In this document: positions 14,715-22,246 of the stretch, one piece after another | Position numbering within the stretch: the first letter of the stretch is position 1 | How the letters are laid out: every line of letters begins with the position of its first letter | Assembly: GCA_035548175.1 (NCBI GenBank) | Contig: DASZTO010000016.1 | Span: 1 to 34,008 of the forward strand | Length of the DNA stretch: 34,008 bases | Reading direction: 5' to 3' | Source of the DNA: CALCHA01 sp035548175 | Lineage (GTDB): Bacteria; Planctomycetota; Phycisphaerae; WQYP01 | The notes under the pieces: generated by a model | The model's input: the letters and a program-made list of their open reading frames with translations, nothing else | Databases searched by the model: none | Told to the model about the DNA's origin: nothing | Program-made: the position numbers and the translations under genes

Positions 14715-15071
14715 ATGCAACAGGAAACATCATCCGGCGACGCGTTTGAAGCCCTCGCGCAGCCGCAGCGGCGCGAAATCCTCACGCTGCTGGCGAAGGA
14801 CTCGCCACGCACCGTCAACGCCCTGGTGGAGATTCTTGGCCTGCCGCAGCCCGCCGTTTCCAAGCACCTGGGCGTGCTGCGCAAGGTGGGACTGGTCACC
14901 GTGCACAAAGAGGGACAACATCGCTGGTATTCGCTGCGTGCCGAACCGCTCCGGTCCGTGCATCAGTGGCTGCAATTTTTCGAGCGTTTCTGGAGCGATC
15001 ATCTCGACGATATCAAGCGTGCCGCGGAGCAAAAGGCCCGCGCGCTGAAAAATCCCCACAACGGCAATTAA
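14715..15071 (+). CDS. ArsR/SmtB-family transcriptional regulator
   Basis: A 118-residue winged-helix DNA-binding protein. FEALAQPQRREILTLLAKDS starts the fold, VNALVEILGLPQPAVSKHLG is the helix-turn-helix with the recognition helix, and VLRKVGLVTVHKEGQHRWYS forms the wing. No cysteine pair or other classical metal site of the family is present, so the signal is probably not a heavy metal. It belongs to the group that is paired with SRPBCC/AHSA1 proteins, which indeed follow 10 bases downstream. It is predicted to repress its own operon by binding the palindrome at 14686-14705. The predicted transcription start falls on or next to the ATG, so the message is probably leaderless. Confidence 0.92.
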   Translation: MQQETSSGDAFEALAQPQRREILTLLAKDSPRTVNALVEILGLPQPAVSKHLGVLRKVGLVTVHKEGQHRWYSLRAEPLRSVHQWLQFFERFWSDHLDDIKRAAEQKARALKNPHNGN

Positions 15072-15081
15072 GGAGAAACCC

Positions 15082-15525
15082 ATGGCCGTCGCCACCGTCC
15101 CGGACCGCAAGATCGAGACGCTTTTCGTGCAGAAGGAGACGCTGATCGCCGCGCCGGCGGAGATCGTCTTCGACACGCTCTTCGAGCCGCAGGGGCCGAT
15201 GAAGGACATGCAGCTCAAGCTGGAGCGTTTCGTCGGGGGCCGGTGGTATCGCGACCTGGGGGAGGGGTCGGGGCATCTGTGGGGACACGTGCAGGTGATC
15301 AAGCCGCCGAAGCTGCTCGAGCTTTGCGGGCCGATGTTCATGAGCTATCCGGTGATGTCGCACGTGCAGTATCGGCTGACGGAGGAAGGCGGCGGGGTGC
15401 GGCTGACGCTGACGCACCAGGCGGTGGGGTTGCTGGCGCCGGAGCACATGGCCGGCGTGAACGAAGGGTGGCAGCAGATCGTCGAGGGCATTCGCAGGCG
15501 TTCCGAAGAGCGCAGCCGGCGCTAA
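15082..15525 (+). CDS. SRPBCC (AHSA1-like) domain protein
   Basis: A 147-residue protein of the START/Bet v1-like superfamily, which has a deep hydrophobic ligand cavity. Visible family features are KETLIAAPAEIVFDTLFEP at the N-terminus, the beta-sheet segment FVGGRWYRDLGEGSGHLWGH, VIKPPKLLELCGPMFM and the C-terminal helix GVNEGWQQIVEGIRRR. A strong AAGGAG lies upstream of the ATG. It forms a two-gene operon with the ArsR regulator. In such pairs the SRPBCC protein may bind or process a small hydrophobic compound; the ligand cannot be told from sequence. Confidence 0.85.
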   Translation: MAVATVPDRKIETLFVQKETLIAAPAEIVFDTLFEPQGPMKDMQLKLERFVGGRWYRDLGEGSGHLWGHVQVIKPPKLLELCGPMFMSYPVMSHVQYRLTEEGGGVRLTLTHQAVGLLAPEHMAGVNEGWQQIVEGIRRRSEERSRR

Positions 15526-15598
15526 TCGCGCCTTCACAAAAGTATGTATGCTTCCGGTTATTCGTTGATCCTGGATCTCTTTGCGAAAGGAGCCGCCG

Positions 15599-15991
15599 AT
15601 GACGACCGCGGACGTGGGTAAAAGACTCGTGGAGTTCTGCCGGCAGGGCCAGTTCAAGCAGGCGATCGATGCGCTGTATTCGCCGGACATTGTGAGCGTC
15701 GAAGCGTTCGAGATGCCGGCCAGCGCGCCGGGCCCGCGCATGCCCCGGGAGATGCGCGGGATTCAGCAGGTGCGCGGAAAAACGGAATGGTGGGAGGCCA
15801 ATCACACGGTGAATTCCGCAAACGTGAGCGGGCCATTCATCTCCCTCGAAAAATTCGCCGTGATTTTCGACATGGACATCACCGTCAAGGCGACGGGCAA
15901 GGGCATGAAGATGAAAGAGGTGGCGATTTATACGGTGGCCAACGACAAGATCGTGCACGAGGAATTTCTGTACGACACAAGCGGGCACTGA
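15599..15991 (+). CDS. SnoaL-like / NTF2-fold protein
   Basis: A 130-residue protein with the cone-shaped alpha+beta fold of SnoaL-like polyketide cyclases and limonene-epoxide-hydrolase-like proteins. The helical start VGKRLVEFCRQGQFKQAID is followed by LYSPDIVSVEAFE, GIQQVRGKTEWWEANHTVN and strands FAVIFDMDITVKATGKGMK, VAIYTVANDKIVHEEFLYD. An AAAGGAG site at good spacing selects ATG 15599 over an in-frame start slightly upstream. It lies 73 bases after the SRPBCC gene and may be transcribed with it. The substrate is unknown; many homologues are small stress-associated proteins without a proven reaction. Confidence 0.82.
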   Translation: MTTADVGKRLVEFCRQGQFKQAIDALYSPDIVSVEAFEMPASAPGPRMPREMRGIQQVRGKTEWWEANHTVNSANVSGPFISLEKFAVIFDMDITVKATGKGMKMKEVAIYTVANDKIVHEEFLYDTSGH

Positions 15992-16030
15992 CAACGCTGA
16001 ACGATCGAAAAGCATGACGGGCGACGGACT

Positions 16031-16063
16031 TGTCCACAAATGCGCACAAATGCGCACGCATGG
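16031..16063. repeat. Left arm of a long inverted repeat (GTGG-family periodic repeat)
   Basis: TGTCCACAAATGC (16031-16043) is the exact reverse complement of GCATTTGTGGACA at 16181-16193. The pairing extends to 17 positions with one G-U. The segment itself repeats a CACAAATGCG unit with a 10-base period. Confidence 0.8.
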
Positions 16064-16160
16064 CCCTGATCGGCGGTGCGATCGTGCCGATTGCGACAGG
16101 CCATTGTTTCTAAGCTTTAACGGGGTTCCCGACGCTGGGTCCGAGCGATCCGGACAGAGC

Positions 16161-16196
16161 GCATTTGTGTCAATTCGTGTGCATTTGTGGACAGTT
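16161..16196. repeat. Right arm of a long inverted repeat (GTGG-family periodic repeat)
   Basis: Three units of 9-10 bases (GCATTTGTGT, CAATTCGTGT, GCATTTGTGG) end in ACAGTT. The last unit is the inverted partner of 16031-16043. About 130 bases of apparently non-coding sequence lie between the arms. Confidence 0.8.
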
Positions 16197-16204
16197 CCCG
16201 CCGT

Positions 16205-17137
16205 TTAAGCGGGCGGGAGGATTTTCTGATAATCCAGCCAGTCGAGCAGGCGCGCGGTCCAGGAGCCGTGCGGGTCGGTGGTGGGCCGCATGCCGAAGCC
16301 GTGGGCGCCGTCGGAATAGATGTGCAATTCCGCCGACACGCCCGCCGCCTTGAGCCCGCGGTAATAGGCGATCGCATTCTCGGTTTTGTCCTTATCGGCC
16401 ATCGCGATGAAGGTCGGGGGCGTTTGTCGGGTGATGTGAATCTTCGGCACGAGGGTTCCGTCCGGCTGCAAAATGAGGCCCGGATAAATCAGGCAGGCGA
16501 AATCCGGGCGACAGGAAGTTTCATCGACTCCATCCACCGGCGCATAGGAGCGTTTGTCCGACGCCTCGGCGACCGCCGCGGAAATCGCTCCCGCCGAAAA
16601 TCCCAACAGCCCGATCTTGTGCGGGTCCACGTGATACTCCGCCGCATGGGTCCGGACGAAGCTGGTCGCCCGCTGCGTGTCCTGCACGGCCGCGAGGTAG
16701 CGCGGCTGGCCGCGGATCGGCACGCGGTACTTGAGCACAAAGGCCGTCACGCCATGCGCCGCCAGGAAGCGGGCGCAATCCTCCCCCTCATAATCCATCA
16801 TCAGCTCGGTAAATCCGCCGCCGGGCAGCACGATGATGCAGGGCCCCGCCGCCCCTGCGTGGGCCGCGGGAAACACCTCCAGCGCCGGCGTTGACACATT
16901 GAACAGCTCCCTTTTGGGCAGCGCCGGCGGGCGGGAAATGCGCAGCGATTCCGCCGGCATGGTCGCAGGCGACGGCTCCCCGGGCGCCGCCGCCGGCCAG
17001 ATGCGGATCGTCGCCGCAGGCGCGACCGCCGCTTCCGTCGCGGCATTTCCCGCAGACGCCGCGTGCTTGTCCACTGCCCCGCATCCGGCGATCGCAATCG
17101 CCGCACCCGCCGCCACCACCGCCAAGGCCATCCTCAC
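16205..17137 (-). CDS. Esterase lipoprotein (alpha/beta-hydrolase, acetyl-esterase-like)
   Basis: A 310-residue lipoprotein: the signal MALAVVAAGAAIAIAGCG carries a lipobox (I-A-G-C), so it should be anchored in a membrane facing the periplasm. The catalytic core has VLPGGGFTELMMDYEG (oxyanion hole), AFVLKYRVP, the nucleophile elbow GLLGFSAGAISAAV, the acid region MADKDKTENA and the His in SDGAHGFGMRP. Its GTG start overlaps the stop of the rhamnogalacturonan lyase gene (shared GTGA), so the two are translationally coupled and likely act on the same polymer. Removal of acetyl groups from rhamnogalacturonan is a reasonable inference. It is a paralogue of the secreted enzyme at 7239-8228. An ATG two codons downstream is an alternative start. 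Confidence 0.87.
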   Translation of the reverse strand: MRMALAVVAAGAAIAIAGCGAVDKHAASAGNAATEAAVAPAATIRIWPAAAPGEPSPATMPAESLRISRPPALPKRELFNVSTPALEVFPAAHAGAAGPCIIVLPGGGFTELMMDYEGEDCARFLAAHGVTAFVLKYRVPIRGQPRYLAAVQDTQRATSFVRTHAAEYHVDPHKIGLLGFSAGAISAAVAEASDKRSYAPVDGVDETSCRPDFACLIYPGLILQPDGTLVPKIHITRQTPPTFIAMADKDKTENAIAYYRGLKAAGVSAELHIYSDGAHGFGMRPTTDPHGSWTARLLDWLDYQKILPPA

Positions 17138-18993
17138 GGTTCAACCTCCATCCGCAGCGCATCGTACATGACCGCTCCCACCACGTTGGGCAGCATCGTG
17201 TTCTCGGGCGTGTATTTCACGGCGCCGACCATCTCGAGCCGCAGTTCATTGGCGCCCTTGTGGATCAGCGCCCCATCCACCGGGATGACCGCCGTCTGGC
17301 GCAGCGAATCCTGGCCGCCCGCGCGATACGCCGCCATCCCGGATTTCTGGAAATGAATTGTCTGGAGGTCTTTGCCGTTGAGCGACACCTTCAGCCCGCG
17401 GGGATAATCAAAGGCCACAAAAGAAATGGTCAGCGTGCCCGACTTTGGCGCCTGAGCGGGCCCGTCGAAGAGCACGCTCCAATAGGGGTGCCGGTTGTAC
17501 CAGCCCCACTGCGAAAAGTTCCAATCATTGGCGGCCTGCGACTTGCCCACGGTGAACGTGACATCGTCCGGGAAATTCCTGATGTAGAGCAGGTCGTTGA
17601 TGAAATGATGCGTGTCGGCGCCGTGGGCGAACTCGCTGTCGGATCGGTCGGGCACGCCGATCTGCCACAGCGTGCGCCCGTGCGTGACAGCTTTCCATTC
17701 GAGCGTGCCCAGGTCCGTGGCCTTGCCGGCATCGACCTTCACGTCCGGGCGGGTGAAATCCTCGAACTGGTTCGCGCCCGAAACGAAGAGTTTGTACGTT
17801 CCCGGCCGCACTTTGGGAATGGTGAAGTTTCCCGCCGGATCGGCATGGGTCCAGAATTCATATCCATCCGCGGACATGTTGAAATCGGTGGCGTCGCTGG
17901 GCGCCAGCACCACCCAGGCGCCCTGCGGCGAATCGTTCGTCGAAACGTGAATCTTTCCCGTCACCGTCCCGCGCTCCAGCGGATAATCCGCGTTCTTCAC
18001 GAACGCATAAGGCCACTTCGCATCTTCCGCCTCCGCCCGCTTCTTGGCGTCCTGCCACAATGTGTCGATGCCGCCATCGTTGCCCACCGGCGTCGTGTCG
18101 TTCACATAGACAAAGCAGGGCCCGTAAAACCGCGACCACTCCTGCCCCTGCTTCAGGTTGATCACCGGCGCGCCAAAGTGATTTCCCTGCAGCATCCACA
18201 AAAGAATGTTGTTCTGCGGCGGACTCTGCGGCGAATCCTGGTGCACCGTCAGTTCCTGGTGCAAGGGTCCGCCATTGACGTACTCCCGTCCCGGCTGGAT
18301 GAGCCAGATACCCACGCCGTGCCCGGCCATCCCATGCACCAGGTCGTCGCCGACGAACATCGACGTTTCATATTTCGAGTGCGCGATGTTGTCCTCCGCA
18401 TAGAGCCATGTGGTGTCGAACACCGGCCGGCCGATCACGTGCCAGGGGAAGGGCCCCTTGCGGAAATCATCGACCACGTAGTTTGTGAACAGCTCGGTTC
18501 CGCGCACCGGCCGGATCACGGCGCGCGTCTGCTCCAGGACCGCCGCGGGCAGGCTGGCCCCGTGCACAAACTGTATCCAGCAGTAAAACCCCGGATCGCC
18601 GCGCCGCAGGATGTAGTGCGTCTCGGTCGTGAAATGCACGACATTCGTCGGCTCGGTGGTCAGTGAAATTTCCGCCTGCCCGGGCGTCGACGACACCAGC
18701 GACACTTTCGCTCCCGGCCCGATCGTGGCATGGGCCCGGGGCTCGGTGTCGAAGTCGAACATCATGGCCGCGCCGCCGTTGCCCAGCTCCACATCCTTCC
18801 CGGCGATGTTCGCGCGGATGGACGACAGCATTCCTCGCTGCTTATCGAGCGTGATGGCCACCAGCCCGTTGTTGAGCAGGATACGTCCCTGGCTGTCGCT
18901 GGCCGTCACCGGCGGCGCGGTCTGCGCCGCGGCGTCCGTCGCCATGGCCGCCAGCACCGCCGCCATCATCCACGCCGCGCCTGTCCTGCCCAT
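17134..18993 (-). CDS. Rhamnogalacturonan lyase, polysaccharide lyase family 4
   Basis: Secreted lyase predicted to cleave the rhamnose-galacturonate backbone of pectin rhamnogalacturonan I by beta-elimination. After a signal peptide (MMAAVLAAMATDAAAQ) the 619-residue protein shows three domains of the family. First is a catalytic beta-sandwich of about 340 residues beginning ILLNNGLVAITLDKQRGMLS and containing MFVGDDLVHGMAGHGVG. Second is a fibronectin-type domain starting near GTVTGKIHVSTND and ending around PKVRPGTYKLFVSG. Third is a carbohydrate-binding-like domain with WQIGVPDRSDSEF, LLYIRNFPDDVTFTVG and WNFSQWGWYNRHPYWSVLFD. It is coupled to the downstream esterase and lies 60 bases after the TIGR03067 gene on the same strand, so all three may be one operon. 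Confidence 0.88.
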   Translation of the reverse strand: MGRTGAAWMMAAVLAAMATDAAAQTAPPVTASDSQGRILLNNGLVAITLDKQRGMLSSIRANIAGKDVELGNGGAAMMFDFDTEPRAHATIGPGAKVSLVSSTPGQAEISLTTEPTNVVHFTTETHYILRRGDPGFYCWIQFVHGASLPAAVLEQTRAVIRPVRGTELFTNYVVDDFRKGPFPWHVIGRPVFDTTWLYAEDNIAHSKYETSMFVGDDLVHGMAGHGVGIWLIQPGREYVNGGPLHQELTVHQDSPQSPPQNNILLWMLQGNHFGAPVINLKQGQEWSRFYGPCFVYVNDTTPVGNDGGIDTLWQDAKKRAEAEDAKWPYAFVKNADYPLERGTVTGKIHVSTNDSPQGAWVVLAPSDATDFNMSADGYEFWTHADPAGNFTIPKVRPGTYKLFVSGANQFEDFTRPDVKVDAGKATDLGTLEWKAVTHGRTLWQIGVPDRSDSEFAHGADTHHFINDLLYIRNFPDDVTFTVGKSQAANDWNFSQWGWYNRHPYWSVLFDGPAQAPKSGTLTISFVAFDYPRGLKVSLNGKDLQTIHFQKSGMAAYRAGGQDSLRQTAVIPVDGALIHKGANELRLEMVGAVKYTPENTMLPNVVGAVMYDALRMEVEP

Positions 18994-19053
18994 GTCACGC
19001 TCCGCCGAAAAAAGCCCGGTTGCATTCCATCCGACGCCGCATATTCCCCCCCC

Positions 19054-19521
19054 TCACCGCGCCGAGGCGTCATCCCGGCGCAGCGTGTACAAATACTGCT
19101 GTTCCCCCGGCGGCGACGCAAACTCCTTCGGCCGCTCATCTTTCCTGGCGATGCACACCTTGAGCGTGACCGCGCCGTCCGTCCCCGCGCCGCTGAGCGT
19201 GTAAATCCCGCGCGTGATTTCCGCGGGATTTTCCGGAAAGCGCAGATCGATCGCTTTGGGCGTGCTTGCCGGATCGATGGCGTAATAAAAACTGCTGCCA
19301 TCGGACCACAACAGCTCATGTCCCGTGAAGGTCCACGTCAGATTTTCCAACTCCCCCGACGCCACCGGCTCGCCATTGGCCACGCAGGACACCAGCGCCC
19401 ACCGCCCCTGGATCGCCTGCGCGTCCCCGTCGACGGTCGTGCCCGCCCGCGGCCGGGATCCGCAGCCGCACGCCACCGCCAGCCACCCGGCCAAAACACA
19501 AAGCCCCATCCGCCGATCCAT
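19054..19521 (-). CDS. TIGR03067-type lipoprotein
   Basis: A 155-residue exported protein with a short hydrophobic leader MGLCVLAGWLAVACGCG that probably ends in a lipobox-like A-V-A-C. The mature part follows the small lipocalin-like planctomycete domain: QAIQGRWALVSCVANGEPV, LTWTFTGHELLW, DPASTPKAIDLRF, ITRGIYTLSG, VTLKVCIARKDERPKEFASP and a C-terminal LYTLRR. The function of this domain is unknown. ATG 19521 is chosen because the signal sequence starts there; an upstream ATG at 19557 would add 12 polar residues. It is the first gene of a likely unit with the rhamnogalacturonan lyase. Confidence 0.8.
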   Translation of the reverse strand: MDRRMGLCVLAGWLAVACGCGSRPRAGTTVDGDAQAIQGRWALVSCVANGEPVASGELENLTWTFTGHELLWSDGSSFYYAIDPASTPKAIDLRFPENPAEITRGIYTLSGAGTDGAVTLKVCIARKDERPKEFASPPGEQQYLYTLRRDDASAR

Positions 19522-19719
19522 CTTCCACCGTACCTTGCCTTGCCGCGCGGGTCTCATAAACGAAACTCTGGCGATGGTGGGATATTGCCTCCCCTTTTCC
19601 TGCCCTTGTCGGTGCGCCCGGAGAGCCTCCGGCGGGTCGCGGCTTATTCTCCCGCCGGGTGCTCGGCTTAACGTCTGAAGCGATTATGACGATGAGCAGC
19701 AAGAGGCACTCTGCGACGG

Positions 19720-20931
19720 ATGGTCACCATGGGATATTTTGAAGAACTCGACAAAGAAGTCGCACGCGACCTCGACGACGAAGCCGCCGCCGAACTGCGC
19801 CGCGCCCGCTGGCGTTCCGGAACTCTGTGGCGCGCCTGGCAGCTCACCAAAGTCGCCGCCGCCGCCGCCCGCCGGGTGATCTTCTTCCCTCTCATCAGTC
19901 CGCTCGGTTACGCCAAGCGCTTCAACCTCCAGGGCGACATGCTGGTCCTGCGCCGCGCCTGGGTGTGGCGCCTGGTCGATTTCCTCATGACGCGGCTGCT
20001 GCTCGCCCCGGTCGTCCTGGCCATCTTCATGTTCGCCATCGTCTACGCCAACACCCACCCGCGCCATGTCGAGGCGCACGCCACCCCCGAATCCATCGGC
20101 ATGTATTACAAGGAAGTGCGCCTGGATACCCTCGACGGCGCCCACCTCTGCGGCTGGTATGTCCCCGCGCTCACCGCCGATGAAGTCGCCTTCGATCCCG
20201 AAGAAGCGCTGCTTCGCCGCCGCCCCGGCGTCGTGCTCGTTCACGGTCTGGGCGCTTCGCACGAGCAATACCTCCCACTGGCCAAACGCCTGCACGAAGA
20301 GGGATTCGTCGTGCTGATGCTCGATCTCCGCGGGCAGGGCGACAGCGATCCGGCGGCCGTGACGTACGGGCTGCGGGAGCGCACCGACATCCTCGCGGGG
20401 GTCAAATTCCTGCGCGAGCTTTCCATGGTCAACGAAGCGAAGGTGTGCGTCGTCGGGCGGGACGTCGGAGGCGTCGCGGCGCTCGAAGCCGCCGCCCTGG
20501 ATTCTTCCGTCGCGGCCGTCGTCGCCGATGGGCTCTGGCCGGGCTTCGAACAACGCGCCCGCGACATCTTCAAATCCCCGATCCATGGGCTTCCCACCCG
20601 CTGGATGGCCCCGCTCTATACGACCGCCTTTGAGATCGCCCTTCGCGAACGCTGGGATAACTGGGACCTCGACACGGTCGTCCGCAGCATCCACCGCCAG
20701 CCTGTCCTGTTCATCGCGCGCACCGGCGAGGGATACGCCCCGCTCGATTCGCTGGTCAAACTCGCCGCGACCTCCGGCGGCCGCCACGATGTTTTCCTCG
20801 CCGACTCCGCCCACGCCGGCCAGGCCGATCAGCGCACCACCGACTTTCTGATGGAAGTCACGCAGTGGACAGGCGCCAAGACCCACGGTGTGCAGGAAAT
20901 CCAGAAACTTCTCGAAAATCGCGTCAAGTAA
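19720..20931 (+). CDS. Membrane-anchored alpha/beta-hydrolase-fold protein with Asp at the nucleophile elbow
   Basis: A 403-residue protein with a charged N-terminal segment (EELDKEVARDLDDEAAAELR), one hydrophobic helix at about residues 85-110 (LLLAPVVLAIFMFAIVYA) and an S33-like alpha/beta-hydrolase domain: GVVLVHGLGASHEQYLPLA, VVLMLDLRGQGDS, then VCVVGRDVGGVAALEAA where most relatives have G-H-S-M-G-G. The catalytic serine is therefore replaced by aspartate (G-R-D-V-G), a layout otherwise typical of haloalkane dehalogenases and epoxide hydrolases. A His follows in DSAHAGQ; the usual third acid loop reads ARTGEGYAPL. It may be an unusual hydrolase or a degenerate, non-catalytic member. Two ATGs (19720, 19729) are possible; neither has a strong ribosome binding site. 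Confidence 0.82.
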   Translation: MVTMGYFEELDKEVARDLDDEAAAELRRARWRSGTLWRAWQLTKVAAAAARRVIFFPLISPLGYAKRFNLQGDMLVLRRAWVWRLVDFLMTRLLLAPVVLAIFMFAIVYANTHPRHVEAHATPESIGMYYKEVRLDTLDGAHLCGWYVPALTADEVAFDPEEALLRRRPGVVLVHGLGASHEQYLPLAKRLHEEGFVVLMLDLRGQGDSDPAAVTYGLRERTDILAGVKFLRELSMVNEAKVCVVGRDVGGVAALEAAALDSSVAAVVADGLWPGFEQRARDIFKSPIHGLPTRWMAPLYTTAFEIALRERWDNWDLDTVVRSIHRQPVLFIARTGEGYAPLDSLVKLAATSGGRHDVFLADSAHAGQADQRTTDFLMEVTQWTGAKTHGVQEIQKLLENRVK

Positions 20932-21058
20932 TCCCCCCCAACGCCCCCCCTCGCCTTTCCCGCATTCCGCCCCGCCAGAGTCGCTGATTTCCATTACCAA
21001 AGCGGCCCTCTCCGGGTATCGTAAGCATCCATCTCATTGAATTTGGGAAGGAGCGGCC

Positions 21059-22138
21059 ATGACCGCGCCCCAGTCTTCTTTCGAAGCACCGTCTTCTTTT
21101 GTCTCCGCGCACAGCGGCATGGCCACCGCGGCGCTGGTCTGCGGCATCATCGGTTTTCTCACGGCGCTGCTGGTCGTCGGCATTATCCCGGGCATCCTGG
21201 CGATCGTTTTCGCGTTCGTCGCGATGGCCCGGATGGCGCGCAATCCCGCGCTCCGCGGACGCGGTATGGCCATCGCCGGCCTGGTGATGGGCTTCATCGC
21301 CGTGGCGATCGCCCCGTTGGTGCTTCTCATGGCGGCCCTTCTCGTGCCTTCCCTCAGCCGCGCCCGCGAAATGGCCAATCGCGCCGCCTGCGCCGCCAAT
21401 CAACGCGCCATCATGGAAGGCCTGCTCATCTACGCCAACCAAAATCAGGACACCTACCCCTACACCCCCTACGCCCCGCTTTCTTCCGCCAATGCCGGCG
21501 TTTCCACCGAAACCACCGGCGCCGCTTCCGATCTCGACGCCCTCGCGTATCTGGGCAGCGGCAAGTCCGCCCAGAACGGCTCGCCGCTCGCTGCCGCCTG
21601 GATGCTGGTGCTCCAGGGCCAGTGTCTCCCCCGCAACTTTGTCTGCAAGTCCGATCCCTTCGCCAACGCTCCCGCCCCGGAACCCGCCGGCGCCTATCCC
21701 GCGAACTTCCAGTCCGACGACCAGATCAGCTATTCGCTGGCTTACCCCTACCTCGTCAAGCCGGCCGGCGCCTCCGTCGGCTCCTGGTGGCGCGACAGTT
21801 CCGACGCCTCCCTGCCCATTGTCTCGGACATGGCCCCGCTCAACGGGACCGGCCGGCCGGCACGTAACGTGTCCGCCGGGGCCCCCTCAAGGCTGGCCAA
21901 CTCCGGCAATCATCTCGGCGACGGCCAGAACGTCGGCTTTGCCGATGCCCACGTCGAATTCTTCCGCTATGCCAACCTGGGGCAGGACTCCGACAACCTC
22001 TTCACGGTCGGATCATCCGGCGCCACCGCCTCCGGTACGCAGCCGGCCATCGGCCCGATTCAGATCCAGACGGACAGCGGTCCCTACGATATCGTGGTTC
22101 TCCCGCCACGGAATCTCAACACCGGAAAACTCTGGTGA
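21059..22138 (+). CDS. DUF4190 domain fused to a pseudopilin-like (H-X9-DG-type) region
   Basis: A 359-residue membrane protein. The N-terminal part has two hydrophobic hairpins typical of DUF4190 (GMATAALVCGIIGFLTALLV, then LRGRGMAIAGLVMGFIAVA). A third helix ends in LLVPSLSRAREMANRAACAA, followed by NQRAIMEGLLIYANQNQDTY; this is the helix-to-body transition of planctomycete type II pseudopilin-like proteins. Near the C-terminus NHLGDGQNVGFADAHVEFF gives the matching glycine/aspartate and histidine motif of that group. The usual prepilin cleavage site (G-F-T-L-x-E) is absent and replaced by the DUF4190 helices. A strong GGAAGGAG precedes the ATG. Presumed cell-envelope role; substrate or partner unknown. 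Confidence 0.8.
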   Translation: MTAPQSSFEAPSSFVSAHSGMATAALVCGIIGFLTALLVVGIIPGILAIVFAFVAMARMARNPALRGRGMAIAGLVMGFIAVAIAPLVLLMAALLVPSLSRAREMANRAACAANQRAIMEGLLIYANQNQDTYPYTPYAPLSSANAGVSTETTGAASDLDALAYLGSGKSAQNGSPLAAAWMLVLQGQCLPRNFVCKSDPFANAPAPEPAGAYPANFQSDDQISYSLAYPYLVKPAGASVGSWWRDSSDASLPIVSDMAPLNGTGRPARNVSAGAPSRLANSGNHLGDGQNVGFADAHVEFFRYANLGQDSDNLFTVGSSGATASGTQPAIGPIQIQTDSGPYDIVVLPPRNLNTGKLW

Positions 22139-22246
22139 ACCGCGGCCACCCCGCAAGCCAGGCCAATCCTTGCCTCACCCCCGGCGACCACGGCGGCATC
22201 CTCCTTGCTCTCTTTTCCCCCCAGGCACCCACGCAAGGAGCACCTG

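Noticed and set aside
16030..16193. DnaA-box-like TTGTCCACA sequences, possible replication origin
   Set aside because: Only two near-matches occur, both explained by the inverted repeat, and there is no dnaA, dnaN or AT-rich unwinding region nearby.
16014..16208. A 64-codon ORF in the intergenic region
   Set aside because: It consists largely of the inverted repeat arms and has no ribosome binding site or homology I recognise.
19629..19658. GC-rich 8-base-pair hairpin (CCGGCGGG/CCCGCCGG) upstream of the alpha/beta-hydrolase gene
   Set aside because: It lacks a T run on either strand and lies between divergent genes, so it is not a terminator; no other role can be supported.
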